A DNA stretch of 64,000 nt from Ananas comosus. Taxonomy: Eukaryota > Streptophyta > Magnoliopsida > Poales > Bromeliaceae. Location: positions 9,501,031-9,565,030 of the forward strand of contig NC_033633.1 in assembly GCF_001540865.1 (NCBI RefSeq). Reading direction: 5' to 3'. Made by a program: the position numbers and the translations under genes. A model generated the notes under the pieces. That model saw only the letters and a list, made by a program, of their open reading frames with translations. It searched no databases and was not told the origin of the DNA. Numbering within the stretch: the first letter of the stretch is position 1; each line of letters opens with the position of its first letter. This document shows positions 36,551 through 48,448 of this stretch, one piece after another.

Positions 36551-38100
36551 TTAGCAATGCATGTTGTTACTTAACCGCAGTTGATCGAGCAGATGAAGCG
36601 GTTGGAGTTGGAGGTAGTGACTCCCGACACACCCTTGAGGTTGATGATTTTGGTAGTGCAACCTACACTTTTGGATAGAATTAAAGAAAAGCAAGCTTCC
36701 GACGTGGAGTTGCGAAAAATTAGAGATAAAATAGTTGATGGTTGCATCGACGAATTCCTTGTGGATGACCAAGGATCGACGCCGTTTTGTGGACGGCTAT
36801 GTGTACCGGTAGATGCGGGAATTAAACAGGTTATTCTTCAAAAAGCACACCGGGCACCGTATGCTATACATTCGGGAGGTACTAAGATGTATAAGGACTT
36901 AAAGTTGCTGTATTGGTGGCCCTGGATGAAAAAGGAGTTGGTGAGTTTGTAACTCGATGTCTAACTTGCCAACGAGTAAAGGCTGAGCACCGATTACCTG
37001 CGGGGAAGCTTCAGAGTTTGCTGATCCCCGTGTGAAAATAGGAGAAAATCACCATGGATTTTGTGACAGGATTGCCCCGCTCTCAGGCCGGGCATGATGC
37101 TATTTGGGTAATTGTAGATAGGTTGACGAAGTCTGCGCACTTCATACCTATTCATACTACTTGGACTGGAGAGAAGCTCGCACAAGTGTACCTTGATGAG
37201 ATGTGCGACTTCACGGAGTGCCTACTTCGATCGTATCGGATCGAGACAATCGATTTATGTCTCACTTTTGGAGGAGTCTGCAGGACGCCCTGAGCACTCG
37301 ACTGGATTTCAGCACTGCTTTCCACCCTCAGAGTGACGGGTAGTCGAAGCGCACCATACAGACCTCAGAGGATATGCTCCGAGCATGTGTAATAGACTTT
37401 CAGGACAGATGGTCGCAGCATCTACCTATGGCGGAGTTTGCTTATAACAACAGTTATCAAGCAAGCATCAAGATGACACCGTTCGAAGCACTTTATGGAC
37501 GGAAGTGTAGATCGCCGCTTTATTGAAGTGAAGTCGGCGAGAAATTGGTTTTAGGCCCTAAAGTGCTCCAGGAAGCTGAGGATAAGGTTCGAATTACTCG
37601 GGAGCGACTCTTGACGGCACAGAGTAGACAGAGGAGCTACGCCGATTGATGGCGGTGAGACTTGGAGTTCCAAGTTGGAGACCATATATTTTTGAAGGTC
37701 TCGCCAACTAGAGGGATCAAGAGATTCAGAATCGGGGTAAGTTGAGCCCCCGTTTTGTTGGACCATATGAGATTTTGAAACGGGTAGATCCGGTAGCGTA
37801 TCGATTTGCTCTACCACCGAACCTATCAGGCGTGCACAACGTCTTTCATGTATCGGTTCTTCGAAAGTACATCTTCACCCGACTCACGTGTTGGATGCTA
37901 TACCGGTGAAGTTGCGGGACGACTTGAGCTTCGAAGAGCAACCAGTGAGGATCTTGGCTCGCAAGGTGCAGAAGCTGCGGAATCGGGACATTCCGTATGT
38001 GAAGGTTCTTTGGGGCAACCACGGGGAGCGAGAAGCCACGTGGGAGCTGGAGAGCGCGCTGTAGGAGCGCTATTCCCATCTTTTTCAGATGGAGCCTTGA
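36551..38100 (+). pseudogene. Integrase with chromodomain-like tail, broken
   Basis: An HHCC-type zinc-binding start is readable near 36850-36990 (HRAPYAIHSGGTKM, then LTCQRVKAEH), separated by a 1-base frameshift near 36945. The catalytic core begins at MDFVTGLPRSQAGHDAIWVI (37054) but frames change several times and the second and third acidic positions are eroded. The tail near 37964-38060 (KLRNRDIPYVKVLW and ATWELE) matches the C-terminal chromodomain of Tekay/Del-like chromoviruses. Confidence 0.82.
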
Positions 38101-38155
38101 GGTATGTTGTTGCTTTTGAGTTTCGCGAACGAAACTCCTTTTTAGGAGGGGTGAA

Positions 38156-40797
38156 TGTAACACATTGGACCATTGCAAATTGCGAGGTTCGAGTGCTTGA
38201 CTTGGATTCCGAGCTTTTCCACACTTGGTGGAGGGTCGTAGATGGTATTCTGACCTAAAAGTTCGAATTCTGAATTTTGGTTAAGTCCTGAGAGTTTTTA
38301 CTCTCGGGGATTGGTCCTTGGCAGGGAGAGACCGGTCCCCCCGGAACAGTGGTGCGGCAGATCTTGAGGCAATCGGTCCCTGGCAGGGAAAGACCGGTTC
38401 CCGAGAGCTTGTTTTGCGGGAGGGTCCTGAGGGACCGGTCCCAGCTGGGAGAGACCAGTCCCTCTGGGCGAAAATTGCCCAGTTCGAGCTGATGCACAGA
38501 TTGGATTCTTGAGGGGCCTAAGTGGATTTTGTTGCATGAGAGGGCTTTTAGGCCATTTCCTCTCACTTTTTCCCTCACTTCTCACTCTTTCACACTGTCT
38601 AGAAAGAGAAGAAGAAGGAGAAGCAAGAGGAGAAAAAGGTGAGCTTGCTTTGTGGATTTGGGACTTCTTCCTCAACCTCTCCCTCACTATTGGAGGCTTG
38701 GAGCTTGGACTTGGAGCTTTGGGGAGGATCAATCTTCAATCCTAGAGCATTTTGAGCTTGGTTTGGAGCATCCTAGAGGTAAGTGACTAGCTTCCTTCCT
38801 CTAGATCCTAGTTTTGGAGCTTTAAACTAGATGAAACCCTAGATTTGAATTTTAGGGTTTATTTTGGGAATTTTTAATTTGAGGGCTTTGGGACCTAATT
38901 GATGGGTTTAGAACCCTTGTTTAGGTTGGTTTGGAAGNTGAGCTTGGTTTGGAGCATCCTAGAGGTAAGTGACTAGCTTCCTTCCTCTAGATCCTAGTTT
39001 TGGAGCTTTAAACTAGATGAAACCCTAGATTTGAATTTTAGGGTTTATTTTGGGAATTTTTAATTTGAGGGCTTTGGGACCTAATTGATGGGTTTAGAAC
39101 CCTTGTTTAGGTTGGTTTGGAAGGACTCTAACTCCCATTTGGAGATCGAGAGCGCTTCCTTCGCTTTCGGTGAGTTTTTCTCCACCTTAGCTTGAGATGG
39201 TTAATGATCAACCTTATGGTTGTTCGTAAGGTTCGTTTAACTCTTATTCCTACATCTTTAGGGTGCTAGGAGACTATGGGCACCTTCGTCGGAGTAAACG
39301 AAGGAGCGCAAGAGTTGTGGTGGGTTTGGCTTCATGAAAACAGGGCAAAATGACCCCTATGCTTTCCTTACTTGTCGTAACGTCTTTTGGAATGCAAATC
39401 CATGCTAGATAGGATTTATGAAAATTTTAGAACACTTGAAATACATGTGTTATGTGTAAGATAAATTTCACTCAATATAGTAGGGCATTCTGGGTACTTT
39501 GCATGCATATGAGAAGTGTTCGTGTTAGTGACTTGGAAACATGTCTCTTATGTTAGATATTGCTCAAATTATGCAATTGTAAATAATAAACCCATTTTTG
39601 GACTTAGTGGACAAAAATGCCATAAAGTGGCACTTGACATAGTAAACTGTGAAACTGCAACATAGAGACATAGTGATAGGCCATTGAACATCTGCTATAT
39701 TCCATATTAGAGACATGATGGCATAGAGATAGGCCTTTGAGACATTCGATATATTTCATATTTTTAGACATGAGGACTTGGTACTTGAGACGGATCTTAT
39801 GCTACTTGCCATTGTGCTCATTCGCACATGCTTGTGAGGGTCGCTCCCTGCAAGCTGGCACTCCGGAGATAGCTATCGTGATATATATTCGCCGTGCCGG
39901 ATTGGGCGCCGAAGTGGATTGCCGTGGGCTAGGCTCATTCCTAGAGTGGGGATGTTGACTACCACGGGCCCATTAGGCTCGGCACCGGCCATACAGCCTA
40001 CCGGTGGGCCAGACAGCTTTCGGGCGGGTCTCTTCAGATTTGACTTTGAGCATTCATCATGCCATGTGGACATTGATTAGAATAGTAAACAATGACATCT
40101 TTACTATTTGACTTATGGACATCATACTAGCGATGCTTGGATATATTCATGCGAGAATAGCTTTTATTACTTATGCAAATCATGCTAAGTAGAGATATCA
40201 TGTGGTAACAAGTATTTATAATTGTTTGTTTACTTGTGGTACTTATCGCTTTCGTTTACTTATATGTACTTACCCTTCTTTGGTAGCTTTTGGGCCTAGT
40301 GGCGCAATGCACTGAAGTCAGTAATTGCCCACTCGAAACTATTATTTAATAGTTCTCACGCCCCTATTTCTATGTTTCCTTTTTAGAGCCTTCGGCACCG
40401 GCGGAGGCACGGGATCGCGGCAAGGGAGTCGCCTAGCTTGATAGATAGCGGAGCTCGCTTTTGCTCCTAGGTGGTTACTCTTTTTTTGTGTTTTTGAGAG
40501 AGAGGTTTTGTACCATGTATAGAGACCACTTATGTACCTTGTTTAGCTCTTGTATTTGGGACTCCTATTGTATTACTTTATGTTTTTACATAGTAGATTT
40601 AGCCTTATGTTCCTTCCCCTTATTGTAGTTTGTAGATATACTTTGCTCTGATACTTCTAGACTTTTTCCTTTTGTTGCTTTATTTATCGCTTCGTTATTT
40701 CTTTTATCGTTTTGTTTTATACGCCTTGTATGTTTTAGACATACGGCGGGTCTGGGCACGCGCCGGGCGGGCTTCCGCTGGGTCCCGGTGCGTGACA
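38156..40797 (+). repeat. 3' LTR of the gypsy element
   Basis: Starts TGTAACACATTGGACC just after the polypurine tract and ends GTGCGTGACA. It is 2642 bp as written, but 186 of these bases are a perfect repeat plus an N (38938), leaving 2456 bp, close to the 5' LTR length. Confidence 0.92.
38753..39123. repeat. 185-bp perfect duplication around a single N
   Basis: 38753-38937 and 39139-side copy 38939-39123 are identical, separated only by N at 38938. The 5' LTR has the segment once. This is most simply two overlapping contig ends that were joined without merging. Confidence 0.88.
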
Positions 40798-43028
40798 CCG
40801 AGGCTCGGGTTGAGTAGTTTTGGGTGCCGGGTACCGGTACTCCTCCCCGAGTATTGGTACGCAGTGTAGAAAACTGTAGTACGTGTAGTTTGTAAATTTT
40901 GAACTTTGAGGGCTTTGGTGGATATTGTTACAATGTATTTAAATAGCCCTTCACTCCCTTCTTTCTTTAGATGGCTGAGGCTTGAGATAGGGAATATAGG
41001 TGGATTTTGCTATTCTTCTCTCTTGATTTTCTCCTCTAAACTCTTGAATTTTTGAGGATTGATCTCTTTTTCTTCTTCTCCACCATAAATGCTTGCACTA
41101 TGGAGCTTGGAGTTGATGGGAGTAACTTGTTGATGGATCAAACTTCAACCCTAGCACATCATGGCTTAAGTTGAAGCTTGTTTTGAGGTTAGAACACTTC
41201 TCTTACACTCTATCTAAGAGATTTGCAAGAGATTTTGGAGAAAACCTAATTTTTGAAAAATTAGGGTTTATTTTGGGGTTTTCCTTTTGTAAGTCTTTGG
41301 GATGGATTTGATGAGTGCAGAACACTCTTATAGGTTGGATTTGAAGCTTCCAAACTTTGATTTGGACTTTGGACAAGTTCCACTTGATCAAAGGTAATTT
41401 TCACCTATTTTATGCTTGATTTTTGGTGAATTTAGAATGATATTCGTTCGAAACTTGTAATCCTTTTGAAATTTTTCTTAGAGTGCCAGAAACTTAGTGG
41501 ACAACTTCATTCGAAGGAACGAAAGGAGTTCGAGGGATATCCGGTGGGTTTGACCTGACTGAAATGGGTGAACTCCCTCTATGTCTCCTATAATATTGTA
41601 GGACTTTAATGATTGTATAATTATGTTATTCTTGTCATGATAGAATTTTGAGCTATATGAAATACATGTGTTATGTATAACATGTTGCATACTCTATGTA
41701 GAGGTAAAATAACATATATACAAATGGCATACTCTATTTAGTAGAGGTAAATAGCATACACTTTTTAGTAGAGGTTAGTTGGCATATTCATGATAGCAAA
41801 CATGTTGTATCTTGAGTTGTGCTAAGCCCCCTTATGCAAAATACGGATATATATGTTAAAGGTGAGTAGTAGTGGCATATGATGCATTACATGACTATTG
41901 GGTCTAAAGGGCCAGATCTTGAATGATATAGCATAGATAATAGCAAATGTGGACTCTTGTATGTTAGTAACACGATATAGAATTATGTAGCACTCGGACT
42001 AGATGTATGAATTGTGGGCATTATGGTGTTATTTGACCCTCGAGTCAATAGAAATAATTCATGTTATAGACATGATGAAGAGATTTCTTATATTTTCGAG
42101 TACATAAACAGCATATGCATATGATTGCTTAATTATTGAAAAATGGTCACTTACATGATAATGTTATATGCTCCATGAAGTGGAGGTATCATATAGTAAG
42201 GCATATACATGACATTAGAAGATTTCCCTTTTTTGCATATGGTATTATAGTGGTAGTGGCATATATATTGGCATACAGGTGAAGCCCGTTAGGTTCATGA
42301 ACAAGTCATAGAACCATCCTCTATAGAATAAATGAAATGTGGACTTTAGTGTGCTTGAGACATGTGACATGTTGGTAGAGACATACCGTTGAGCTAATTG
42401 AGCGTTATATTTGACATAGTGAACATGAATTTCATGTAGGGACACTTGATTTAGTAAATGACTAAACCTTGACAATGTGATACTATATTGGACCTTTGGG
42501 TCGATGGTGCTTATTCCATCTTTTAGACATGATGACCGAGGATTGGACGCTATTGATCAAGCTTGTTTACCATTGTGCTCATTCGCACACGTTTGTGAAG
42601 ATTGCTCCCCACAAGCCGGCACTCCGGAGTTGGCCTATGCGACAGATGCTTGCCCGTGCGGTATTGGGTGCCTACTGAGTCGCCTGGGACAGTCACATTC
42701 CTAGAGGGAAAATGTTGGACTACCCGGGGCCATTAGGGGGCGCAAGCCGGACTACACTTGTGTAGGTCCTGATGAATTGAACTATGATATTCAAGAGTTA
42801 ATTAAACTTGACATTATGTTAGACATACTAGTGAGTTGATACTCTTTGATACTAGTGGATGCATACATAAAAGATGGACAAACTAGTGGTTGGTTACCCT
42901 ATGTTGAGACTTGATGCGTTTATAGTAGTGGGATATTCTTGTGGGACCTTGTTGTATTGACAACCTTAATAGTAGCAACCTATACTTGTGATGCTTAATA
43001 CATAGAAGTGTAGCTACATGACGACTAT

Positions 43029-43423
43029 AGCAATTTGATGTCAATGACAATATGAGAATTGTACCATAATAATTATTCATGATTTAAATGTGGACTAGCA
43101 TTTTATTGTTGCATACACAATTGCTTATGCATGTGATTATAGAGATGAAATTCATATACATGTTAGAGATATTTCATGTAGAGGCATGATATAGTAGAAA
43201 TTAATCTATTACTTGCCGCATTTACNAGCAATTTGATGTCAATGACAATATGAGAATTGTACCATAATAATTATTCATGATTTAAATGTGGACTAGCATT
43301 TTATTGTTGCATACACAATTGCTTATGCATGTGATTATAGAGATGAAATTCATATACATGTTAGAGATATTTCATGTAGAGGCATGATATAGTAGAAATT
43401 AATCTATTACTTGCCGCATTTAC
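43029..43423. repeat. 197-bp perfect duplication around a single N
   Basis: 43029-43225 and 43227-43423 are identical, separated only by N at 43226, the same pattern as at 38938 and probably another unmerged contig overlap. Confidence 0.88.
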
Positions 43424-43964
43424 ATTTCATACTTTCTATATCATATCTATACCTCAATTGACTTAATGGTGTATTTCTCCACTCTCGGCGGCTTACCCAC
43501 TGGGAACTATTATTTAATAGTTCTCACCCCCATTGGTTGGTTGTTCTTATTTCAGAGCCTTCCGCAGCGGGAAAGGCTAGGGATTGTGGCTAGGGAGGCA
43601 ACGACTAGCTAGAGCCTCACGATGTGTGATAGATGAACCCATAGATTTATTAGTGGCTTATTACAGTGATGTATTTTTACTATATGTGAGATTCTATATA
43701 TTCATTTAGTACTCTTGGTTAGATTATTATAATCCCGTGATATTAGTTTCAAAATTTTGTATCTAGTTATTGTATGTTCTCGCTTTGATTATCATTTTTA
43801 GGATGGATTATACTATTGTTCTCTATGATTGTTGTAGACGCCTAGTATACATTTTGGTTTGTGGTGTGCACGGCGGGTCTGTGCACGCACCCGGCGGGCT
43901 TTCGCTGCAGCCTGGGGCGTGACATCTACATCCTTTCTAAAATGTTGTTTGTGTAATAAGGAGG

Positions 43965-44735
43965 ACATGATAGATTCAAATTTTGAAATTCAAATGTGGC
44001 TAAGTCGAATCCAATTCGAGTCCAGTTTGAATCTGAACCTAAGCCCGAACATAAACCCACTCTAAATTTATCTGCGTATTGGTGGACCCCCATTATTATT
44101 ATTATTTTCTTTATCTCACATAAAAAAAAGGGGGGTCCACAACAAAAATATGGGGTTAGTGGAGATTCACAAATATCTCTTTTAGTATGTCATTTTCAAA
44201 AGAGATGTGAGTCCCACCATCTCTCTCACACATATGTAAAAGTAGTGTGGGGCCCACAATTCAAAAAAAGAAAAAAGAAAAAATGAGAAGTTAGTTGAGA
44301 TCTTACCATATCTCCCTTCATAGAGGTTATATTTTATTTATTTATTTATTGATTTTTCTCTTTTGAAAAAAAAAAGAAAAAGAAGAGAAAAAAAAAAAAC
44401 CTCTACGAGAGAAAAAAAAGGGAAAACTACCCACACATTCACCACGTTTTACCCACACCCACCACGTACAAAAAAAAAACTGCCCACTTATCCACTAACT
44501 AGAAAACCTATAAAAGAGGGAAATATACGATAAAAAAAGAGGATTTTTAGAGATTGTTAGAGAGATCAACTACTTTGGCCAAAAAAAAAAAGAAGAGAGA
44601 CAGAGAGAAACAAAGTTCGTTCAAAAACAGGTAGAGATATCCATTCAAAAAAAAATATGAATTATATTTTCTTTCTTCTCCTCCTCACAAAATAATAATA
44701 ATAATAATAATATTCGCGTCCTCTCTTATCTACAT
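43965..44735. other. Low-complexity region with a TATA-like site
   Basis: Purine-rich runs (AAAAAGAAAAAG types) and CCCACAC words, with CCTATAAAAGAGGG at 44507-44520. It reads like a promoter and leader, perhaps of a decayed LTR element or non-coding transcript that runs into the minisatellite at 44736. No gene is identified. Confidence 0.35.
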
Positions 44736-45445
44736 CAATTATCGGCGCTTAGCCGTTGGCGGAAGTAACGGCGCATCGGCAACTACGACGGAGGTGACAT
44801 AACGGAGCATCGGCAACCACGATGGAGGTGACATGACGGTACATCGACAACCACGGCAGAGATGATGTGAAGCCGAATCTTCCGTTTGGCGCTTAGCTGT
44901 CGACGGAAGAGAAAAACGGCCTCCATCCATCCCTACATCGACAACTACAACGGAGCTTCATCCGCTGGCGCTTAGCGGTCGGCGGAAGTAACAGCGCATC
45001 GGCGGCCACGATAGAGGTGACATCGGCAACCACGGCGGAGATGATGTGAAGCCGACGGTCTTCCGTTTGGAGCTTAGCCGCCGACAGAAGAGAAGGACGG
45101 CCTCCATCCATCCCTACATCGACAACTACGGCGGAGCTTCATCCGCCGGCGCTTAGCCGTCGGCGGAAGTAACGGCGCATCGGCGACCACGACGGAGGTG
45201 ACATCGGCAACCACGGCGGAGATGATGTGAAGCCGACGGTCTTTCGTTTGGCGCTTAGCCATCGGCGGAAGAGAAGAACGTCCTCCATCCATTCCTACAT
45301 CGACAACTACGACGGAGCTTCATCCGCCGGCGCTTAGCCGTCGGTGGAAGTAACAGCGCACCGACAGTCACGACAGAGGATATGGAAGTCGATAGTTTTC
45401 CGCTTGGCGCTTAGCCGTCGGCGGAAGAGAAGAACGGCCTCCACT
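44736..45445. repeat. 181-bp minisatellite, about four copies
   Basis: GC-rich tandem units containing GGCGCTTAGCCGTCGGCGGAAG, CATCGGC.ACCACGACGGAGG and ATGATGTGAAGCCGA. Equivalent points recur 181 bp apart (for example 44893, 45074); the first unit is shorter, about 154 bp, and the last is diverged. Short minus-strand frames arise in each unit but 181 is not a multiple of 3, so continuous coding is unlikely. Confidence 0.82.
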
Positions 45446-47811
45446 CATCCACCGCGCGTTACCACTATCTCTAGAAATAGCATGTGTATCACGTATGGAC
45501 AAGCTCCCTCACATGCATGCAAATTAATTATGATGTAGCCGCAGCCTTCATTGATGAAGTAGGTGCTTTGCGGCTTCAGCTTCGGAATTCCTTTAATTTC
45601 CAAGTCTGATTCTCAAGTCCGATTATGCTTTGAAGTCTTTCATTGCGTAATCATGTGCGCTACGACGACAATTGGAGATCAGAGCTTTTTGCCGTCAAAA
45701 AAAAAAGGAAAAAAAAGAAGAAGAAGACATGTGTATATAGTCAGCCTAATTTGGTGATCGCCCAGCACATCGAGATCAGGGCCTACATTGATGTCTGACC
45801 TTCGGTAATTCCTCCATTCCCCTCGGAAATGACTAAACTTCGTTCAGTAATTGAATCTCCTGATTGACTATACATGAATCCAAATAAAATCAATTCTGTA
45901 TAGGCCTGGTCTTAACCTTATGAACCCAAACCACCCAAATTGAAGCATCAAAAAGTTTGAGCCTTGTGAACCCAAAGTCCAAGTCCAAATTTTAACCATG
46001 TAAACTCAATTCCAAGCATTAACTACACCATATGAGCCTAAACCGAGAGCCTGCACCTACATCCAAAGCTAAATCCAAGCTACATGAGCCGAAATCTGGC
46101 CCAAATTCAGCCCAGCTCCTAATTCCAACCCAAATTTGAACTTGAGTCACATAAAGTCTAACCCAAACCTAATCTCAAGCCCAGATCATGTCGATCAAAA
46201 TCAAATTCCCAATCTAAACCAATTCAAATTAAACAAAACCTGATCCAAATCCAAATCAACATTTGTCCTAAGCTATAGCTATAGGACTATATCAATCCAA
46301 CTTCTTCTCCATACCAAGTCCTTAGAAACAAACTATTTCAACCCAACTATATTCAAACTCGATCAAATTCTAAATATATGCTTAGAATTGATCAAACCGT
46401 CTTTTTATCTTAATACATGCGACTAAGGTGAAAATAATAAATTAGGTTTTTTTTACTAATCAAATTAAATCGATTGGACTCGAATACATATACTTAGAGT
46501 TCAAAAAAAGGAAACCAAGTTAGACTCTAATATGCATAATTAGGGTTTAATTTAAATTAATTTTGGCTAATCCTAATACATACATTTAGCATTTAGTCAT
46601 CCTTCACCTTAAAGTGAACTCAAATATGGTTTGACCCTAATATACATACTTAGAGTTCAATCAAATTAGTTAGACTCTAATATGTATAAGTAGAGGTAAT
46701 CTAAATCAAATCGGCTAATTCTAATACATGTCGATTTAGCCATCCTTCACCTTATGGTGAACTCAAATCTTATTGGATTTTGATACACACAATTAGAGTC
46801 TAATCGATTCAAGCCCAACTAAATCTTAATACATGCAATTAGGATTTAATTAAATCTAGTTGGATTAAACCCTAAAAATGTAGGTGTAATCCAAATTAAG
46901 TTCAATCGACCGTCATGTCGTTGAACTAATCATTTTCTCTCTTATTATATTATATTCATGTACACCGGGAGTATGTCCCTGGTTAAGCTATGTAATTATA
47001 CAGTGAATTATGTTATAAAATTTATTTTTTATTTAATTTCAGTTTATTTCTGCATTATAGAGGTCTTTTAATCGAAGGTGCCTAACATTTTATGGGGGTA
47101 ATTAATAGTAAATGCTTGCATCTATTGGGAACCATGAATCTATAATACTTGATACCTATATATATACTTTAATATTAATCTGAATCATGAATACTATCCC
47201 ATGAAAAGTCAAAATAAGATTAACCGTGCGAGATGCGTCATTCGTGGTCGCAGATAAATGTATAAGTATAATTTTTCTTTAATAAATTATTCAAAATATT
47301 ATTGAAATATTACCAAATGATCCCTTATAGTATATTAAATAATAGAAATATTTATTTATTGTGGAAATAATTTAACTTCTCTTTTAGGGATGCAAATGGA
47401 TTTAGATTGGTGGAGCTCTTGCCCTGATCTGTCCAAAATAGGGTGGTAAGTGATTCCGAATCTGATCTGATCCGCCAACTAAATGGAACGGGAGGTGGGG
47501 GACTCCTCTCTTCCTTTAATTTGCCCCGATTTGCTAAAAATCTGTCAAAAATTTGCTTTCATTCTGATCGGCTTCGATCCGTTAAAATTTCATCAAAAAT
47601 TTGCTTCCATCCTGATTCACTCTGAATGAAGCACGATAAGTGAAGATCTGCCTGAATTCGATCCTATCCGATAAAAAATAAAACATGAAGGTGAGAGACT
47701 TCTTTCTTCGATTTCGCCTGTTTGAATCCTTCTTCCCTTCCACTTGGACGAAACAGAGGTGCCTGGCAGCACAATTTGAACAAAGTGGCTTTTCCATAGT
47801 TTCATAGCATA
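45446..47811. other. AT-rich intergenic DNA with simple repeats
   Basis: 46380-46880 has imperfect repeats of ACTCTAATATGCATAATTAG and CATCCTTCACCTTA words. 45700-45735 is a purine run. 47390-47640 (GGATGCAAATGGATTTAG..., GATCTGATCCG) looks like a decayed short element. No gene seen. Confidence 0.4.
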
Positions 47812-48448
47812 CTAGTGAGATACCCGCGCGATGCTGCAGATATAAAAATATTTTCATAATAAATTTTATTTGTTTAATATTTTTATATAGTTTTATAAGT
47901 CTAATTATTAATTAAATAAAAATTATATAAAAATAATTTAATAGTTAAATCTATTTAAATAAAAGTTATTAAAATTGGTATATGCGCAAAGTAAATTTAT
48001 ACAATAATTTATTTTATAAAAATTTATATGAAAAGAATTTGAGATAAATCTATCAAAAAAATTTTAAAAAAATCAATAAATAGAAGGAAAATAAAATTGT
48101 AGAAGAAATTGTTTAATAAAATTAATTATATATATACACATATACACTATATTTCTAAAATTTTAGTCATAAAATTTACATTCTATATTTTTTTATACAG
48201 CTATCAGGTTAGATTTTATTACGTGATTTGTTACGCGTATTATTAATAAAATTAATTAATTAGTTTCATAGAATTTAGAGATTTAAAATTTAAAATTTTG
48301 AAGTTTAAAATTTGAAAATAAATATTATAAGTTAAAATTGAAATTTACAATTTAAAATATAAAATTTGAAAGTATCAAAGGTTTCGGGGGGACACGTGTC
48401 ACTTTTTGGTCCCCCCAAATCCTCCTTTAATGTAGTAGAAAGAATAGA
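47812..48448 (-). mobile_element. Non-autonomous Helitron (637 bp)
   Basis: Read on the minus strand, the 3' end carries GCAGCATCGCGCGGGTATCT followed by CACTAG|T, that is, a GC-rich hairpin region and the CTAG terminus typical of plant Helitrons with T after it. The 5' end reads A|TCTATTCTTTCTACTACATT then AAAGGAGG, matching the usual TC start and inserted between A and T. The interior is AT-rich with no coding capacity. Confidence 0.75.

Larger units (their letters stand above)
30483..40797 (+). mobile_element. Full-length decayed Ty3/gypsy retrotransposon (chromovirus, Tekay/Del-like)
   Basis: Bounded by a 5-bp TSD, CCGAG (30478-30482 and 40798-40802). It has a 5' LTR (30483-32967), an initiator-Met-tRNA type primer-binding site TGGTATCAGAGC (32976-32987), gag, protease, RT, RNase H and integrase in that order, a chromodomain-like tail, a polypurine tract AGGAGGGGTGAA ending 38155, and a 3' LTR (38156-40797). 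The gene order with integrase last marks Ty3/gypsy. All frames carry stops and the element is not autonomous. The first about 200 bases of the two LTRs differ at about 15 places by eye, mostly transitions, so it is not very young. Confidence 0.93.
30213..43924 (+). mobile_element. Solo LTR (about 3.2 kb), interrupted by a nested gypsy element
   Basis: Left part 30213-30482 begins TGTAGCACACTGAATTTTAG and is distantly similar to the start of the nested element's LTR. Right part 40803-43924 ends GGGGCGTGACA. A perfect 5-bp TSD, TCTAC, flanks the whole (30208-30212 and 43925-43929). The GTACCGGTACT-type words on either side of the nested insertion show the halves belong together. No internal domain exists, so it is a solo LTR of a related but distinct Ty3/gypsy family. 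Its length is inflated by a 197-bp probable assembly duplication. Confidence 0.85.
30058..43965. mobile_element. Probable MITE interrupted by the nested LTR elements
   Basis: When 30213-43924 and one TSD copy are set aside, the left (AAAAAGCATCGTTACTAGTA...GAGGTGTATAATTTACACTC) and right (GAGAGGTGTAAGATCTACAT...TTCTAAAATG) flanks form an inverted repeat resembling the inner ends of the 8194/18809 MITE family. The outermost right end is poorly conserved, so limits and membership are tentative. Confidence 0.42.

Noticed and set aside
36581..36952. Separate host gene for the 123-codon frame
   Set aside because: It is the integrase start of the gypsy element, in frame with the preceding pol sequence apart from stops.
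44739..45292. A protein made of repeated short minus-strand frames
   Set aside because: The frames recur only because of the 181-bp minisatellite; the unit is not divisible by three and each frame is closed by a stop.
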